Positions 11,233 to 24,700 of a stretch of DNA of 64,000 nt are shown here, piece by piece. The translations under genes and the position numbers were made by a program. The notes under the pieces are model-generated. The model saw only the letters and a program-made list of their open reading frames with translations. It did not search any database and was not told the DNA's origin. Positions within the stretch are counted from its first letter, which is position 1. Each line of letters starts with the position of its first letter. The stretch is from Morchella semilibera (taxonomy: Eukaryota; Ascomycota; Pezizomycetes; Pezizales; Morchellaceae): positions 186,001 to 250,000 of the forward strand of contig WBVU01000012.1 in the NCBI GenBank assembly GCA_009192285.1, in the 5' to 3' direction.

Positions 11233-14200
11233 CTGTTGCTGCTGCTGCTGCTGTTTTAGGTGATGAGCTCGGAGTTGTGCAATTTGTTCAGCTGTCATTG
11301 GAGCCCGCATTTGCGCTTGGGGGTGTACACGAGCGCCCATCGGTATACCGTTCATACCTACAGGAACGCTCCCATTCTGCATAACAACTCCTGGTTGGGT
11401 CCTAACACCCACAGGAAGTCCATTCGGCATGCCAACTTGGGGAATCCTTTGCCCAGGAACAGGCACGCCATTTGCAAGAGCTTGTTGCTGTGCTGGATGA
11501 AGCCTACCGGCCTGAGCAGGAAGTGGTTGTCCCTGTAGGTTCTGGTTTCTATTAAAATGATTGAAATCAGCTACTGAGAGGAGATACTTACTCTGCCTGA
11601 TTGTTGCATCTGTAACTGAGCTGCATACATATTGGCCTTTATATGTTCAGCCTGCTTTTGCTCACGGTCCCACTTTAAATTACTGAAGAATGCCGGAGTC
11701 CTCTGCGAGGTGGTAGTGTTCGCAGAATCTTGTGCTTTCCTCATCGCAGCTATTTGCGCCGCTACTAAAAGTTAATAAACGATGTCTTTGATAAATTTTG
11801 GAAAAACAAAACATACCTCTTCCACTCTGTTGTTTGTTGATGCTCGTCTCCCTTTTCTTCGCCAACTTCCTCATGGCTTCAAAGATATTGAAGTACTTTG
11901 TTACCCGTCTCTTCTCAACCTTGACTGGTACTGTTCCTCGCCTCTTTGTCATTCCATTAGGGTTGTTACCACCAGCGCTACTTGGGTTAGCAACATATAT
12001 GCCGCCAACCCTTGCTGCAATATCGAGTCGTTGTTGAACGGGCTTGTAGTATGGACTCTTCATGAATTCCTGCGACACTGGTTCCAATCCAATCCACCTC
12101 TCAAAGCACTCCCATGGGCTCCTCCTTTCAGATCCCGAATGCCATGTCCCTTCTAGTTGCATGCAAGCCGACACAAGAGCCCAGTTGTGATGGTATTCTC
12201 TAGCCAGCTGTTTAAGTGTGTCATCCTCAGAAGAAGTCCACAAACTTGGGGTACGAGATTCAAAGAATGCTTGAGGCGGCAGATCACTTGGCGGTCGAAA
12301 TAAGTGAGCATTGTGTATTCTTGAGAGGAGAGACTTGGAATTGGGGTGAAACAATGCAACATCTGTCTGCTCTGGAGGCAACGGGACAGGCTTTCTTGTC
12401 CTGTCCCTGTCTCGTTTGCCGTTTTGTCCATAAGCACCACCATTGGTAATATCGTCTTCGTCTGAATCATCGGCGAATAGCTCATAATTTTCATCATACT
12501 CATAACGGCTTTTCTTCCGTAGAGGGCCTTCTTCTTGTTGTTTCAACGACAACTTACCCGAGCAATACTTGGTCACTGGAATAACAGGTGTCATCCACTC
12601 TTCGTCGACATGCTCAAATCTTCGATTTTCAACATTAGGCGGTTTAGGGGGTGCAAACAGTGGTAATTGTCCCAGAATGTCCTCTGCGGCCTTGGTTGGT
12701 GCAACCCCGAACATAATCTCATCGGGTGAAAGAGCGAATAATGCAGCTGGTGGTGGATCCTGAAGATACCCAAAGAAGTCTTGTGTGCCCCATCCTATAC
12801 CCCCACCTTGTTCGATGCCGGTTGGAAAATAATCTTCGCTCCCCTCGTCGTCTGGAGTTGCGCCCCCAACAACTAATTCTGGTGTTGGCTGGTTTAATTC
12901 TGTAAAAGACCCTGCGCCTCCCATTTCTACATCGCCCCCGCAAGCGATCCGCTTCTTCTCATCCCTTTTCCCCTTCGGGACTCTGCCCCACTTCCGCTTA
13001 TCCACAACTAACTCTTGCTTATTTTCACCTATTTCGTGCCATTCAACACACCAATCTGCCACCTGCTTCGCGACCGCAATCTTCCACTTCCTCTCTTCCC
13101 TGAAATCCTCTCTCAGCCACCTCGCTTCCTCGATTAGATAATCCCAATGGCACTTTCTCCTCTTCGGTTCCCTAGCCCTTGCAATCTGCCTTAAGCTAGA
13201 GTTGCCCGAATCTTGGTTTTTCTGGATTATCTCCAAAATCCTCGCAGCCTGTGACTCAAAGTAATGGACTTGATGGTTGCTAGTGCTCACAGTTTTATTG
13301 GCCCTACTAATGAGCTCCTTTGCGGAAGTGTGAGCCGATTTTACGGTATACAGGACATCGAACATATCCGGGATTTTCTTCTTCTCCCCATCTGCTAGTG
13401 GCGGCTCGGCAATGCCATACCGAGTAAGGACATCAGTTTTACTACCAGGCTGAAATTGTGCGCTCCTTCCCCTTGCTGCTGCCGCTTGATCACGACGACG
13501 CGCAACAACTATCATGCCCTGGTTTTCCTGATCCTCACGCAGTCGCTGGGCCTCTGCCTCTGCAGCTGCCGCTGCATAGTGAGCGGACGAAATAACAACC
13601 TTGTGAAGCTTTGACCTCGATTTTTCCCTTTGCTTATTCCGGCATATAATTTTTGAGGGTTTTTGTCGTGGTGGAGAAACAGACTTAGTTGAAACAGGTA
13701 CCGAAGCTCGAGTCGCATCAGGGGTGGGAAGATTGATATCCCATGACGGTTGTGTCAGCAGCTGGGCCGTGTTTAGTAGCATCTAGATTCTCTGTAGATT
13801 CGGGCGCCAAAGAGCTTGGTTCTTCAGCCGTAGGTTGGATTGGTGATGGATCTAAAGGCACCTCCGGTGTCTTCTCCTCCGTAACATCCATTCGTTCAGC
13901 TTTCCCAGGCATCTCGTCTCCCTTTAGCGGCTCTTCCTCCACCTCACCATCGCCTTCCGCTTCTGGCTCGGGACTAGGCTGATATGGAACCGAGATTGCT
14001 TCGGGGTCATTGTGTTCGGCCTCTCCCATTTCCACATCATCCTCTTCGCCTTCGCCTTCGGCCTCACCTTCGGCCTCGGCCTCGGCCTCTTCCTCATCTT
14101 CCTCCTCATCCTGCTCTTCCCTTTCCTTGCCCCTCTTTTGTTTTCGTCTCCACAGTTACCTCTACAGGTTCTGGTGTCTTTTGTTTAACCTCAATAGGCG

Positions 14201-16527
14201 CTTGCACTTCTGGCTCGGGTGGGGGGATATGAATTGGCACTTCCTTCTCTGTTGGCGTAAGCACCTCCTCAATAGTCTCCTTCACAACCTCAACTATTTC
14301 TTCCCTAGGTTGTACCAGGGGTTCGGCTGGGGCTCTTCTTCGGACTGATAGAGGCTCTGGCTCTCGACTGCCCACAAGTTGTACTTGATCTTCGTCGTCT
14401 TCTTCATCATGCGCATGCGACATTACCAGTTCAGGTGCAGCTTTGATCTCATTGTTGAGTGGGGTGGCCTTAGTAACAGTAGATGGGACGATAGGTTCGC
14501 CATTCGCTAGCTGATGCTCTAACCTCAGTTGTGCAGAAGGATCAGGAGACTGTTGACCGGCTAAAGTACCTGCAACAATAGATTCCATAGGCTTAGAAGT
14601 AATTGGGGTGGTTGGCTCCTTGTCCTTTACAGGTACTGCTGAGGATTCCCGAGTTAGTAGGTTTGAAGCTTGCTGATCTTTCACTTTATCTTCAAGTAAT
14701 GTATTAGCTGGAGAAGATATTTCCTTCTTTTCTTGATCTTGTAAATGAGTCTCATCTACCGGAATATCGCGTGGTGTAATTGACGAGAGTGCGGGTTGAG
14801 CGTTAATCTCCGCATTTACAACCTCTTCAGCTGTCGAAGCCGAGGGCAGAACCGCGTCTGGCCGGTCACCACAGTATTCCGGTTCCTTCTCCACCACAAC
14901 GCCAGCTTTCTCATCCACCTCTGCCTGCGATGACGAAACAGATGCAACTCTATTACCGCCATTTTCGGTAACTACTTCTCGGGTATCTTTCTTTTCTAGT
15001 CCAGAGGGTTGGGCTTCTAGGGCCATATGGCTTGCATCTGGGCTTGTTGCAGAAGATAATGCAGCATTACCTGGTGTTCCAAATCCATCTGCTCCGTCCA
15101 CGGAAGACGTGGGAGAAGATACCTCGGGGTGTGCTGATCCTTCTTTTTCTGGCGAGGCAAAAGCTATCGGGTAAGGCCGATTATTGTGTCCAGTTACCAC
15201 GGCAAGCGGGTGCATGAGGTGGAAGCTGTTGTAGCTGCGATGGGTGAGCGGGTAGGCGAGCTTCTTCTCTATGTTCAAATATCCTGGTTAAGGGTCTAAC
15301 TGGCGGCGTGGCTGGCGCTACAGACGATTCTTGTGAGTCAGGGATTTCTGTGGATTTCAGTATCGGCGATGCTTCTTTTTTGAGTTTCTCAAGATCCTCC
15401 ACAGTCTCGGACGATGCGATGAGTGGCTTGTCAGAAGGTGCTGTATCTTGCATGGTAATATCCTCCCCTGGCCGCTCCGTGAGCGCCTTTGGTATTGGTG
15501 GCGGACGAATACCCAAAGCTTCTTCCTTCTCATCTGGTACCTTAGTTGCAGTCCCTTGGATTACTGCGATACCTCCAACATTGAATATCGGTGCTAAAGG
15601 TTCCGTTCGGGACTCATCAATGGCTGTGGAAGTTTTATTTGAGGCCTCGCGGATATGATCTTGGGCTAAGGGTTGTGTTGGTGCTTGCATGTTCGAATCC
15701 CTATTCCCTTCCAGTGCCTCAAAAGGTGGTTCATGTTGGACTGGTTCGTCGTTAGGATCACGGCGTTGCCTTTTTTCAAGAGGTAATTCGGGCGAATTTG
15801 TAGAATCTGGTCGGGTTTTTGGCTGCTTAACAGCTGAGGGTTGCGCTGTGTGCTTTGGGGGTGTCGATGTTCCGGGGGATACAGATGGGTGCGACAGACC
15901 TCGAGTAGGAGCTGCCTTAAGTCCACCAGGCTCGGGAAGATATGAGGAGTGTTGTGGTAAAGTAGACTCTTTAAATAACCTACCTCTGTAAACCATTAGC
16001 AAGAGAAAGGTAGGTTTTGACAATTGACACCTACTTCTCGATGTCATTCTCTTCGAGGAAGCGCTTCTCTGCGTCTTCCATGTTTGCCGCGCCATAGTCT
16101 TCTACTGTTCCCCAAGCTGCCATAATATCGGCATTGGGGAATTCTTTTGAGCGCTCGACGTGACGACATACTGCGTAGAGCTCCTGTAGCTTTCGTTTCC
16201 TTGAGATTATAATAGATCTATCGAATTGAATTTATTAAATTAGACATGTATGCAACCATGGTTTTAATTGTAATCGGTGGTTAACAATTATGATACTCGA
16301 GTGTTGTCGTGTCGCGATAAATTGACTATTTTGATATTCAAAGTACGCGACGTGTCGTCGCAACGGTTACCGAGCCGGGGGCGGCAACCAACGCACCCCC
16401 CGAGGCGAGGAACAGAGCTCGGAGATATGAGCACAACGAAGGGGAAAACTAGGACTTACTTCCGCTCGTCGCAAAGAGCGTTGAGGGCATCTCTCCGCAG
16501 ATTCTCGATGGTGATCTTCTCGACCAT
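10444..16527 (-). CDS. EAF1: Chromatin modification protein Eaf1/Vid21, NuA4 scaffold
   Basis: Eaf1/Vid21 is the scaffold that assembles the NuA4 histone acetyltransferase complex in the nucleus. Nine exons fit: 16527-16460, 16217-16035, 15985-15198, 15148-14160, 14110 to about 13,860, 13761-11817, 11764-11592, 11532-10944, 10880-10444, for about 1,800 residues. The start ATG 16527 gives MVEKITIENLRRDALNALC and reads across intron 1 into ISRKRKLQELYAVCRH, the conserved N-terminal block. The HSA domain includes HWDYLIEEARWLREDFREE (about 13,100-13,150), which in the family recruits actin and Arp4. The SANT/Myb domain includes LWTSSEDDTLKQLAREYHHNW (about 12,170-12,250). The middle is acidic and low-complexity; the C-terminus is Gln-rich. 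Donor of the intron ending at 13,762 is uncertain (GTGCCT or GTTACG); its acceptor side has a clear CTACTAAAC branch site and CAG. Confidence 0.9.
11178..11256 (-). repeat. CAG/CAA triplet tract encoding polyglutamine
   Basis: On the minus strand a CAG/CAA tract codes for about 25 consecutive Gln residues in the C-terminal activation-like region of Eaf1. The tract mixes CAG and CAA, which slows slippage. The poly-Leu and poly-Ala/Val ORFs on the plus strand are shadows of it. Confidence 0.9.
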
Positions 16528-17108
16528 ATCTCCTCCGCCCGGTCCTGTCGCATAGAAGATATATACAGAACACTCCTCTCGCTTAGGGCCGACTCTGCAG
16601 CTCAGTCAGCACTAGACATCGAAAAATGATAAAACAGCGAGGGGGATAGGGTAAACAGAGCCGGAGAAAACGATTACCGTATATAGCAGCCTGTGTAGAG
16701 GGGTTGTTGTTGTGAATATGGGGACAGAGGCTGTTGAGGGGGATGAGGTGACGTTGGAAGAAAGAAAGGGTTAGGGTTTCTCTGGTCGCAGGTGTGGTGT
16801 GGGCTCTCTGTGGAGTTCTCTCTCTTCTGGCGGCGGAAGGTTGGGAGAGGTTGCGAGGGGACACCAACTTGGTTGGCTGGGCACTACAGAAAGAACGTAA
16901 AGCAAAAAATGGGTTAGGCTGGGGGTGGGGGTAGCAACAATCATGCTGCCGATTAGGAACAGCGTGGCGGGATAAGCGTAGTCACGTGCTCAAATGAAAT
17001 CTTGGCATTCAGAAAATAATTCTCATGTCCGCCGTTTGCGATAGTGGGAGGATCCAGGCTGCCAAAAACATCAACTCTTACTCAGTTTCTGTCCATATTT
17101 CAACTGCA
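16528..17108. promoter_or_regulatory. Divergent promoter between Eaf1 and Mak11
   Basis: The two genes point away from each other, so this 580-bp interval must carry both promoters and 5' UTRs. It holds a TTAGGGTTT element at 16771-16779, which resembles the TTAGGG box bound by Tbf1-type factors in fungi, and a CACGTG E-box at 16983-16988. Both motifs are seen directly; their use is inference. Confidence 0.5.
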
Positions 17109-18722
17109 ATGGCAAAAAGAAAGAGACAATCTTCCACGGCTGCGGCTGCAGATACTATACCGGAGAAAAACGAGATTCCAGTCAACTCAAATAAGCCAAT
17201 TGCGGTGCCCGCTACTAAACTTCCATTACTCCCAGCGGTCAGTAGCCTCTCGTTATCAGACTCCCCTGGTACAGGAATCAATTTCCAGGTCATTACAGGC
17301 TCCTATGAGAAGACTCTTCACGGATTTGTCGTTACTATCCCCAAAGCAACTTCTGCAGAGACCACCGAGACAGATACAAACTCAATCTCTCTCCCGGCGA
17401 CATTTGCAGATTCGTTTCTCTTCACTGCTCACACAGCACCAATAGAAACCTTATCAATATCTCCTGTTGGGACTGGCTCTGGTTCTAAAAAGCGAATCCT
17501 CGCCACGTCTTCTGCTGACGAACACATTCACCTCTATACCCTCAGCTCAATACTTTCACGCACTACCTCCCCTACTACGAGGATTTTAAAACCCTCCTCT
17601 TCTTCCTCCTCCTCCTCCTCCTCCGCTGCCGCTGCCACTGCTTCGAACCCCAAGAACAAGCACCTGGGAACTCTCACTCACCACCTCAACACCCCCACTG
17701 CCATCGTTTTCACTCCCACCCGCTCAAAACTCATCTCTGCTGGTCTCGATGGACAGATTCATATCCTCCGCTGCCGCGACTGGGCCCTCATGTCGACATT
17801 GAAATGCCCTAAACCTAAAGCTAAACCCATAAATTACGCCAAAAACTACAGTGACGGCTACGGACCCAGAATCGAGACCTTCAGCTCTGAGGGCGGTTAC
17901 GGTGGTGGGGCCGGTGGTGTTAATGACGTCGCCCTACATCCCAGTCAGAAGATTCTGCTCTCAGTAGGGAAGGGCGAGAGGGGAGTGCGGATGTGGAATC
18001 TGATGACCGGTCGTAAGGCTGGTGTCCTTATGTTTGGCCGCGACGATGTACCGCACAAATTTGGGCGAGAGAGCATCAAAGTGGAATGGTCAAGTGACGG
18101 AAATGAGTATGCCGTTGCGTTCGAGAGAGGTGTGGTTGTCTTTGGGGCGGACTCTAAACCGAAATGCCGGATCACTGCAACTCCAATCTCTAAGATCCAC
18201 AAAATTCGCTACATGAACCTTCCGTTAACCCTTACCCGCCCTGGCATCTCTGCTGAGAAGAGCGAGGAAGAGGTCTTGGCAGTGTCAACTGAAGATGGTC
18301 GAATCCTCTTTTACTCAACGGCACTCCCGAAACCTGCTTCAGAAGGCGAGACCCCTGATATCGATTCTCCCCACCTCCTCGGAGTTCTTGGAGGTAAATC
18401 TGTCGGCATGGTCGGCCGTGTAAAAGACTTTGATACAGTTAAGGTCGCTGGGAAGCTTTTCGTAACTACCGCGAGCTCAAGTGGTGTCGTTCGGGTGTGG
18501 GAACTTGACACCACCGAGGATAGAGAAATAAAGAAGATCCGTGTGGATGAGAAGGAGGTTACGGATCGACAAGTTGGCAAGCTTGTGGGGATTTACGAGA
18601 CAGAAAGGAGGATAACGTGCCTGGGGGCTATGGAGATGGAGATTGGTGAAGAGGTCGATGAGCCTGAGGAGGCTGTAGAAGAAGATAGTGATAGCGATAC
18701 TGATGATGATGACGAAGAGTAG
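17109..18722 (+). CDS. MAK11: Mak11-like WD40 protein, 60S ribosome biogenesis
   Basis: Homologue of yeast Mak11/human PAK1IP1, a nucleolar WD40 protein needed for 60S subunit assembly. A single uninterrupted frame of 537 residues starts at ATG 17109 (MAKRKRQ, basic N-terminus); an in-frame ATG at 17025 would add 28 residues with no family support. Visible marks are GSYEKTLHGF at the first blade, FTAHTAPIETLSISP and LATSSADEHIHLY (blade with SADEHIHLY signature), LISAGLDGQIHIL, VNDVALHPSQKILLSVG and GVRMWNLMTGRKAG. A Ser/Ala-rich insert (about 17,597-17,640) interrupts the propeller between blades. The C-terminus is a highly acidic tail rich in Asp and Glu. No intron is visible, unlike most neighbours. 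Confidence 0.88.
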   Translation: MAKRKRQSSTAAAADTIPEKNEIPVNSNKPIAVPATKLPLLPAVSSLSLSDSPGTGINFQVITGSYEKTLHGFVVTIPKATSAETTETDTNSISLPATFADSFLFTAHTAPIETLSISPVGTGSGSKKRILATSSADEHIHLYTLSSILSRTTSPTTRILKPSSSSSSSSSSAAAATASNPKNKHLGTLTHHLNTPTAIVFTPTRSKLISAGLDGQIHILRCRDWALMSTLKCPKPKAKPINYAKNYSDGYGPRIETFSSEGGYGGGAGGVNDVALHPSQKILLSVGKGERGVRMWNLMTGRKAGVLMFGRDDVPHKFGRESIKVEWSSDGNEYAVAFERGVVVFGADSKPKCRITATPISKIHKIRYMNLPLTLTRPGISAEKSEEEVLAVSTEDGRILFYSTALPKPASEGETPDIDSPHLLGVLGGKSVGMVGRVKDFDTVKVAGKLFVTTASSSGVVRVWELDTTEDREIKKIRVDEKEVTDRQVGKLVGIYETERRITCLGAMEMEIGEEVDEPEEAVEEDSDSDTDDDDEE

Positions 18723-21700
18723 ATTTAGATTAATTCTTGCGTGATAAAAAGTTTACCGGATATTATTTAGACATCGTGTGATTACTTTAGCTCTTCTGAG
18801 TCATACATTCTCACTCGACGTTGTACAACCTACCTTACGCATTGTTGTTGTTATTTATTGCGTGCTACTTTTCGCATCTTGTTTTTAAACGGCACCGACA
18901 AAAATTTCCTGACCTGATTGACCTTATCAGAATCCACATACGTTTTACACCCTAGATTACTTTGTTGCCACTCACTTCCTAGCCGCCCTTTTATCGTACT
19001 TGAACAATGGTTCCCAAAATACTTGTCAAAAACTTTCATCTCTTACAACGATTTTATTGGATATGTTTAAAAGTGGCTCAATGAATTGTATGGTTCGAGT
19101 CGCCCCCGTTGTCATGCAGATTTGTACACAAATTTTCACAGGCCCAACAGAGACCAATTTACAATGACAGGAATGAGATATCGATGAGCGCATGTCACCT
19201 TTACGCAAGATAATTTCCTAGCAAAGGCTAAGCACCCTAATTCTCAGCACTTTGGCTCAAAACCTTCGTGCCACATGCATGATCTACAAAGATGTATGAC
19301 ACCCACCCTTAATTCTCTCCATGGAACCATGTAGACATCGGAAACTTCAGTCTTCACACTCACCCCTCAGCCTCTCAAGCAGCAGCTCTCGTCGATTTAC
19401 CCATACTACCGCCAGGCATCCAAAACGCCCATCAATTTCAGATCTCTCAATCTGGAAACATCCTTAACCCCTCGATCCAGGTGCTGACAGCTTAATTCCC
19501 CAGCCCCCAAACGGCTACAGAAGGCAAACCATTTGGTCAATCTTGGTAAGGCGATGACTGCAATATACCCCATCCTGCCGCCCACCCCAGCTCGATACCC
19601 AACTTTCCTTTTTTTTCTTACGCAGGGGCTTTTCGTTTTCTCTATGGGGGGTCAACTGAGGAGAGCGGGGTAATCGTTTCCCCGGGCCTGGGTGCGCTGG
19701 CAAGTGATCATCGCCAGTCCGCTTTACCATCACTACTACTAGGTAATTTACGGTCGATAAGTCTCGCACAGGAAGCTCTCACCAACGCAATCCCAACCGC
19801 CAAGCGGGCCTATCTAGCAATCGAACACTACCCTGAATAGGTCATAATATCACCGATCAAACCTTGAAATGCCCTACCAAAGATCCTCCAGATTCCGATC
19901 GTGTTTCGGGTGCCGTTACTGCCTTTGATCTGCTTGGAATCATTTCTTACTCTCCGCCAAAACGTATCCTGTATAGTCTAACAACACCCCTGAAACCCTT
20001 TTTTAAGAGCTTATCACTCTAGAGCATATCCGTACCACAGGGGCTGAGACAGAAAGAAGAGTACAGAGACACTCTGGTTCGCTAAAGGTGAACGCTACGG
20101 CCGGTGATGCGGAAAAGAGCATATGTATACAAGATCGACTCCCCGGATGGTATATACTCCCGCCTGAAACAATTAATCGCCACAGGAGCTAAGAGAATGT
20201 AGTACTACCATTCCGGAGTGCCACTTCATAACTTTCCCTTGCTCGTACTTTGCATACATACATGTTTGAATGCTCACTCAAGCAAGGGCCGTTTGAAGGT
20301 GTGTTGGACAGAGAATCAAACATGGAACATCACTCGACTTTGTCGTGGAGCAGTGCGATTTGTTTTGTTCAGCGTGGAAGTAATGTTGACTACAACATAC
20401 CTAGTAGGAAGTAATTGTCATCTTCCCCGACACAGTAGTTTCTTTACGAACTATTCTAGTACACCCGCGTGGCTACCACCACTTTATACAGATAGTCCCC
20501 ACCTCCCGGTGTGTTTTTAACCGGTACTAGGTGACTGCAACCTTACTTCCCAAGTAACCAAGTGGGCTTCAGGTTCAACTTCAAATGCGATGGTATATAG
20601 CGCAATCCATAGGATCTCAGAAGATATCTCAGTATCATTATAGTAAATCTAGGCTACTATATTATTAAGCTAATTGGTCATATTTTACCAAGATATAAAA
20701 ACCATATAGAGAATATAAGCCCTATAGGCATAGGTGCAAGAGTTAAGACGGCTGTATTGTACGTCGAGGTACAACACATACACGGCACTTGAGTTCAGTC
20801 TACAAATTCCCCCAATTTACAATAATGGACGAGATTTTACTCATTCCCATATGCATTCATACAAGCGCTTTCTTCATATATGTACGTGAACTCTAGTCCA
20901 TTACCCAGTAAGTATTGCGAGTTGTCAAAAATAATAACAAACTCCCAACCAGGACCAACCAGGAAGATGCCACAAACAAAGTAAATAGTAATAATAAAAT
21001 ACTAGAGACTCGAATTATATCAGTATTTGGTATTGGGTTTATTGGAGCTTATGGGGTCGGGGTGAGTGTCGTAGTGTTCGTTGAGCCATGTCTTCCCGGT
21101 GCATCCCATGTTCGTACCATCCTAGGTAGATCGTGGAATTAGGTATTCGTTTCAACGCATAACATCTTAAAGGTTGGACTTGGTTCTATTCATTGGTTAC
21201 AGTTCTATTAAGCCGATGGTGGCTGCAGAATAATAATATGGTGTAACGATTCGCCATTTGAAAGACCTTGAGATTTACAATGTGAGAACCAGACACTGAA
21301 ATTATGGAAATGTATAAGCACATATTGTAGTCAACTCCACCCATAATCGCATGCATGTATATTCATAATGGCCCTTAGTTATAATACAGCTTGTGGTAGA
21401 ACTACATAAATACTCTAGAAGCGTTGGAAAAGTCCTATTGGTCTGCTCGCGACCTAAACCTTGTTTTTCGACCCCTGTTTCTACAATAATTTTACCCATA
21501 GCTGTATGAAAAACCAAGTCCTCAGAACTTCTTCCAATGCCAAGGAAATATCGAAACTGAAGGTCTCACCAAAGCCTTGAGACGGCCTATCGGTCACTTC
21601 ACTACATGCTCACATGCTAAATGCGCCAGAGCCTCATATTAAACATGTAGTGTATGTGCTTCTACAATTTATGAGGGCGGGATATTGCTGCAGGTAGGAG

Positions 21701-24700
21701 TGGTCATGAGTGAGAGTTCTGGCGTACGTCATGCATATATGTAGCTCCTCGACATACGTATAGTACACCATGTATATGTAGCATTTCATCAGAAAACGAT
21801 AGAATGTAATTACAAATACTAAGACACGTATCATAAAGGCCAATAGACTGTAACCAATTCTTGTTGACTTCCACAAAGACTCAGTTAATGTTTGGTACCC
21901 ACCAATAGGCACCCTATATTAAAAAATATTTTTATCCCCCAATCGTGATGGACCCTATCGAAGCAACAGTAACTAGGGCCACTTCTACATGGCTTTTCCG
22001 TGGTTTAGTTTTTTTGTTACTCTCCCTTGCGATTATCTTCTTGAACGTGAACCCAAGCTGTAGGTTACTCTAACCCCCTCATCAAGAATAGAATGTTATG
22101 AGACAATCAAATATCTAATGGATGGGTTTAGTCACTTAAAGTTCTAGGAGAAGCCACCGATGATAGCAAGACCGTATTCTGGTATGGCCATCGAACGACG
22201 ATGATAACCCCGTATACCTTTTACAATGGCGTATTAAGAAGACGGACGATTACTGTTATTGATACCTGTATGGAGGAATGGTCCGATATGAGTGACTTGA
22301 TTCTCTTGGTTCTACCTTGTACCTGGTAGAATTCAGAATACAAACTAAGTGCTTCCTCATACTGCAGTCAGGTAAGACCTCCAATGCGAGATAAGAACAA
22401 GTCTAGAACATATTAACACCCGAACTCTTTAGAAGCGACCCCTACCAGCTTTATCATTATTATTCCTACATCGGGCAAGACTATGGCCAGGTACTACCCC
22501 GGATCAACGAAAAACCTTCTATTGCGCACGTTCGCATATATGTGGTATTGGGAAAACTGTAGCCACCCGCCCGGGCGCGCTGATTCACTCGGGGATAGCA
22601 CCTGATGGAGGTTATGCTGTCTGGGCCAGGGGGTCATAGTAATGATAGTTCCTGTACTCCGGAATGAGCCACGACTCCGAAGTTTCCTACCGGTAGGGAA
22701 ATGAACGAGGCTCGTGGAATGTAGTAACACAAGAGGGAGAGCGCAGTGGTATATATATTGACTCGTCTTCTTCTGTTTTCTTTTCATTCTTCATCCTGCA
22801 AAGCTACCATTACTCAAAATGCATGCCCCCTGCACCGCCCCCAAGAAAGTCATATATACAACCCTAACCCTAGTCATGATTATTACATTCTTTTCTATGA
22901 GTGTCTCACCCTCCATAGAGCAAAAACATATCGATTCTCGTCGTGGATTTCATCATAGTCCTTTGGCGGGTCTAAAATTCGACAGGCCACCCTCGAAGGT
23001 CAACTTGATGTCGATTTCCAGGGAGTATGGATTGGATTTATAAAGAATGCCGTCGTGGGCATAAGACTTAAAGTACGTATTATAAGTACATGTATGTAAT
23101 GACAAATAAAGTGCTGATTCGTATTTTTTATAGCTACTGGTTTATGAATACCTACACGTACTCATCGCGTAGATGAGCCGGTGACGGTATCCCGACCGCT
23201 TTCGGAAAAGAAAGCTGTTGTGGGAAGCCTACTGTGTGTTCAATCAGAGAGAACTCCCTGCAGCTCGCGGGCTGTCCAGCCCAGCCAAGAGCGGAGTTAC
23301 TCGGATTCTTTTAGCACCCATAACGGGAATGAACCCTATGGCCTATTGGGTGCACTAGAGTAGGATTGGCAGAAGAGTGATCCTTGGTTTGGATCTGGGC
23401 AGATAGGATAGTGGTTCGGAGACATTGTTCTTTCTACTTTAGTCGGGTGGGCACGTAGGTAGGGGTACAATGGATGAGGCACTCATCTGTTAACAATGGA
23501 GGTTTACAAATCAGGCTATATGTACGTTTCAGTCTACAATAGAATTGCAATTCATACTATTTTTGCAAACAAGCCAACCGAAATACAACAAATCAAGACT
23601 TATATTAACTCTCATGTGTTAATGTCTCAATACTTGTATTTTACCCAGTGTTAAATCTTTCGACCCAAGTCAAAACTCACACCCAGCCACCACCGTAAAA
23701 GTAAAGGATTTCAGTATAAACTTCATACTTGAACGAAACCCAGCTACGGAAATAGCTCCACCTCGCTGCAAAAGTGAAGCCTGAGATCCATTTCCAAGTC
23801 TCCATAAACCAACACATCCTGATGATGACGATGATGACGAGAAAACCGTTATGATGTATTATGCTTCGAACGATAGACGGGAGAAAATAAAGAGGAAATC
23901 AATGTCGTGAGGATGGTTGTAAGATGGCTGTAGGATTGTAGGATGGTTGTAGGATGAGCGGAGAACGATTGGAGGATGAGCAGAGAATGAGCGGAGAGTG
24001 AGGCTTGATTGGAGGATGTGAAGGGTGATTGGGGGATGTTTGGGGGATGTTTGGAGGATGATTGGAGGATGTTTCGATATCAGCTTTTTTCTTTTGATCG
24101 GTTGGATGAAACGAGCTGAAGAGCACCAGAGTGATGTATGGCGGTGATGGTGATGAAGAAGTCGTCAAATAGGTACTTCGCTCTTTTTAAAGTCTCACAC
24201 TATACTATAGCATACTAGCTATGAGTGTATATTATATCTGTAAGTAGTTTTGATTCCTTCGGATATCGAGGCATCTCAGAGCGTATAATGTCGAATACCT
24301 TTTAGCCAAGGAATACAGATTGAAATCTCGTGGGCTCTCTATCCGACCGGCTGGAGAGCCTGACTTGAATGAAATATTCTGGCTGGGATTCGGGGAGCTG
24401 TTCTTTACCTCCTCGTTTTTTATGAGAGGCAGAGTTGCACTCTCGTCAAGCTATAACCAAACCTGGGCACTCTAATCAACCGCAAGGGAATTCGAACCAA
24501 CACCCGAAAACTTTAAGCTGTCCTTCAAATCTCTCGACTCTCTGGTAATCCGGCACGGTTGTCTACCACAGGACGGAGAAGAAACGCACCGTTCTATACC
24601 TTAACTGAGGAGTTGGACATAGGAATATGATCTCTGGGTTCGCGGTGTATCATGAGGAATAGTGTATATGAGTGAGACAACCCCCACCACTGCCTACCGA

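Noticed and set aside
11056-11384. Poly-Leu and poly-Ala/Val ORFs on the plus strand
   Set aside because: Shadow frames of the Eaf1 polyglutamine tract.
22862-22872. CCCTAACCCTA as an interstitial telomere
   Set aside because: Less than two repeat units; expected occasionally by chance, no array.
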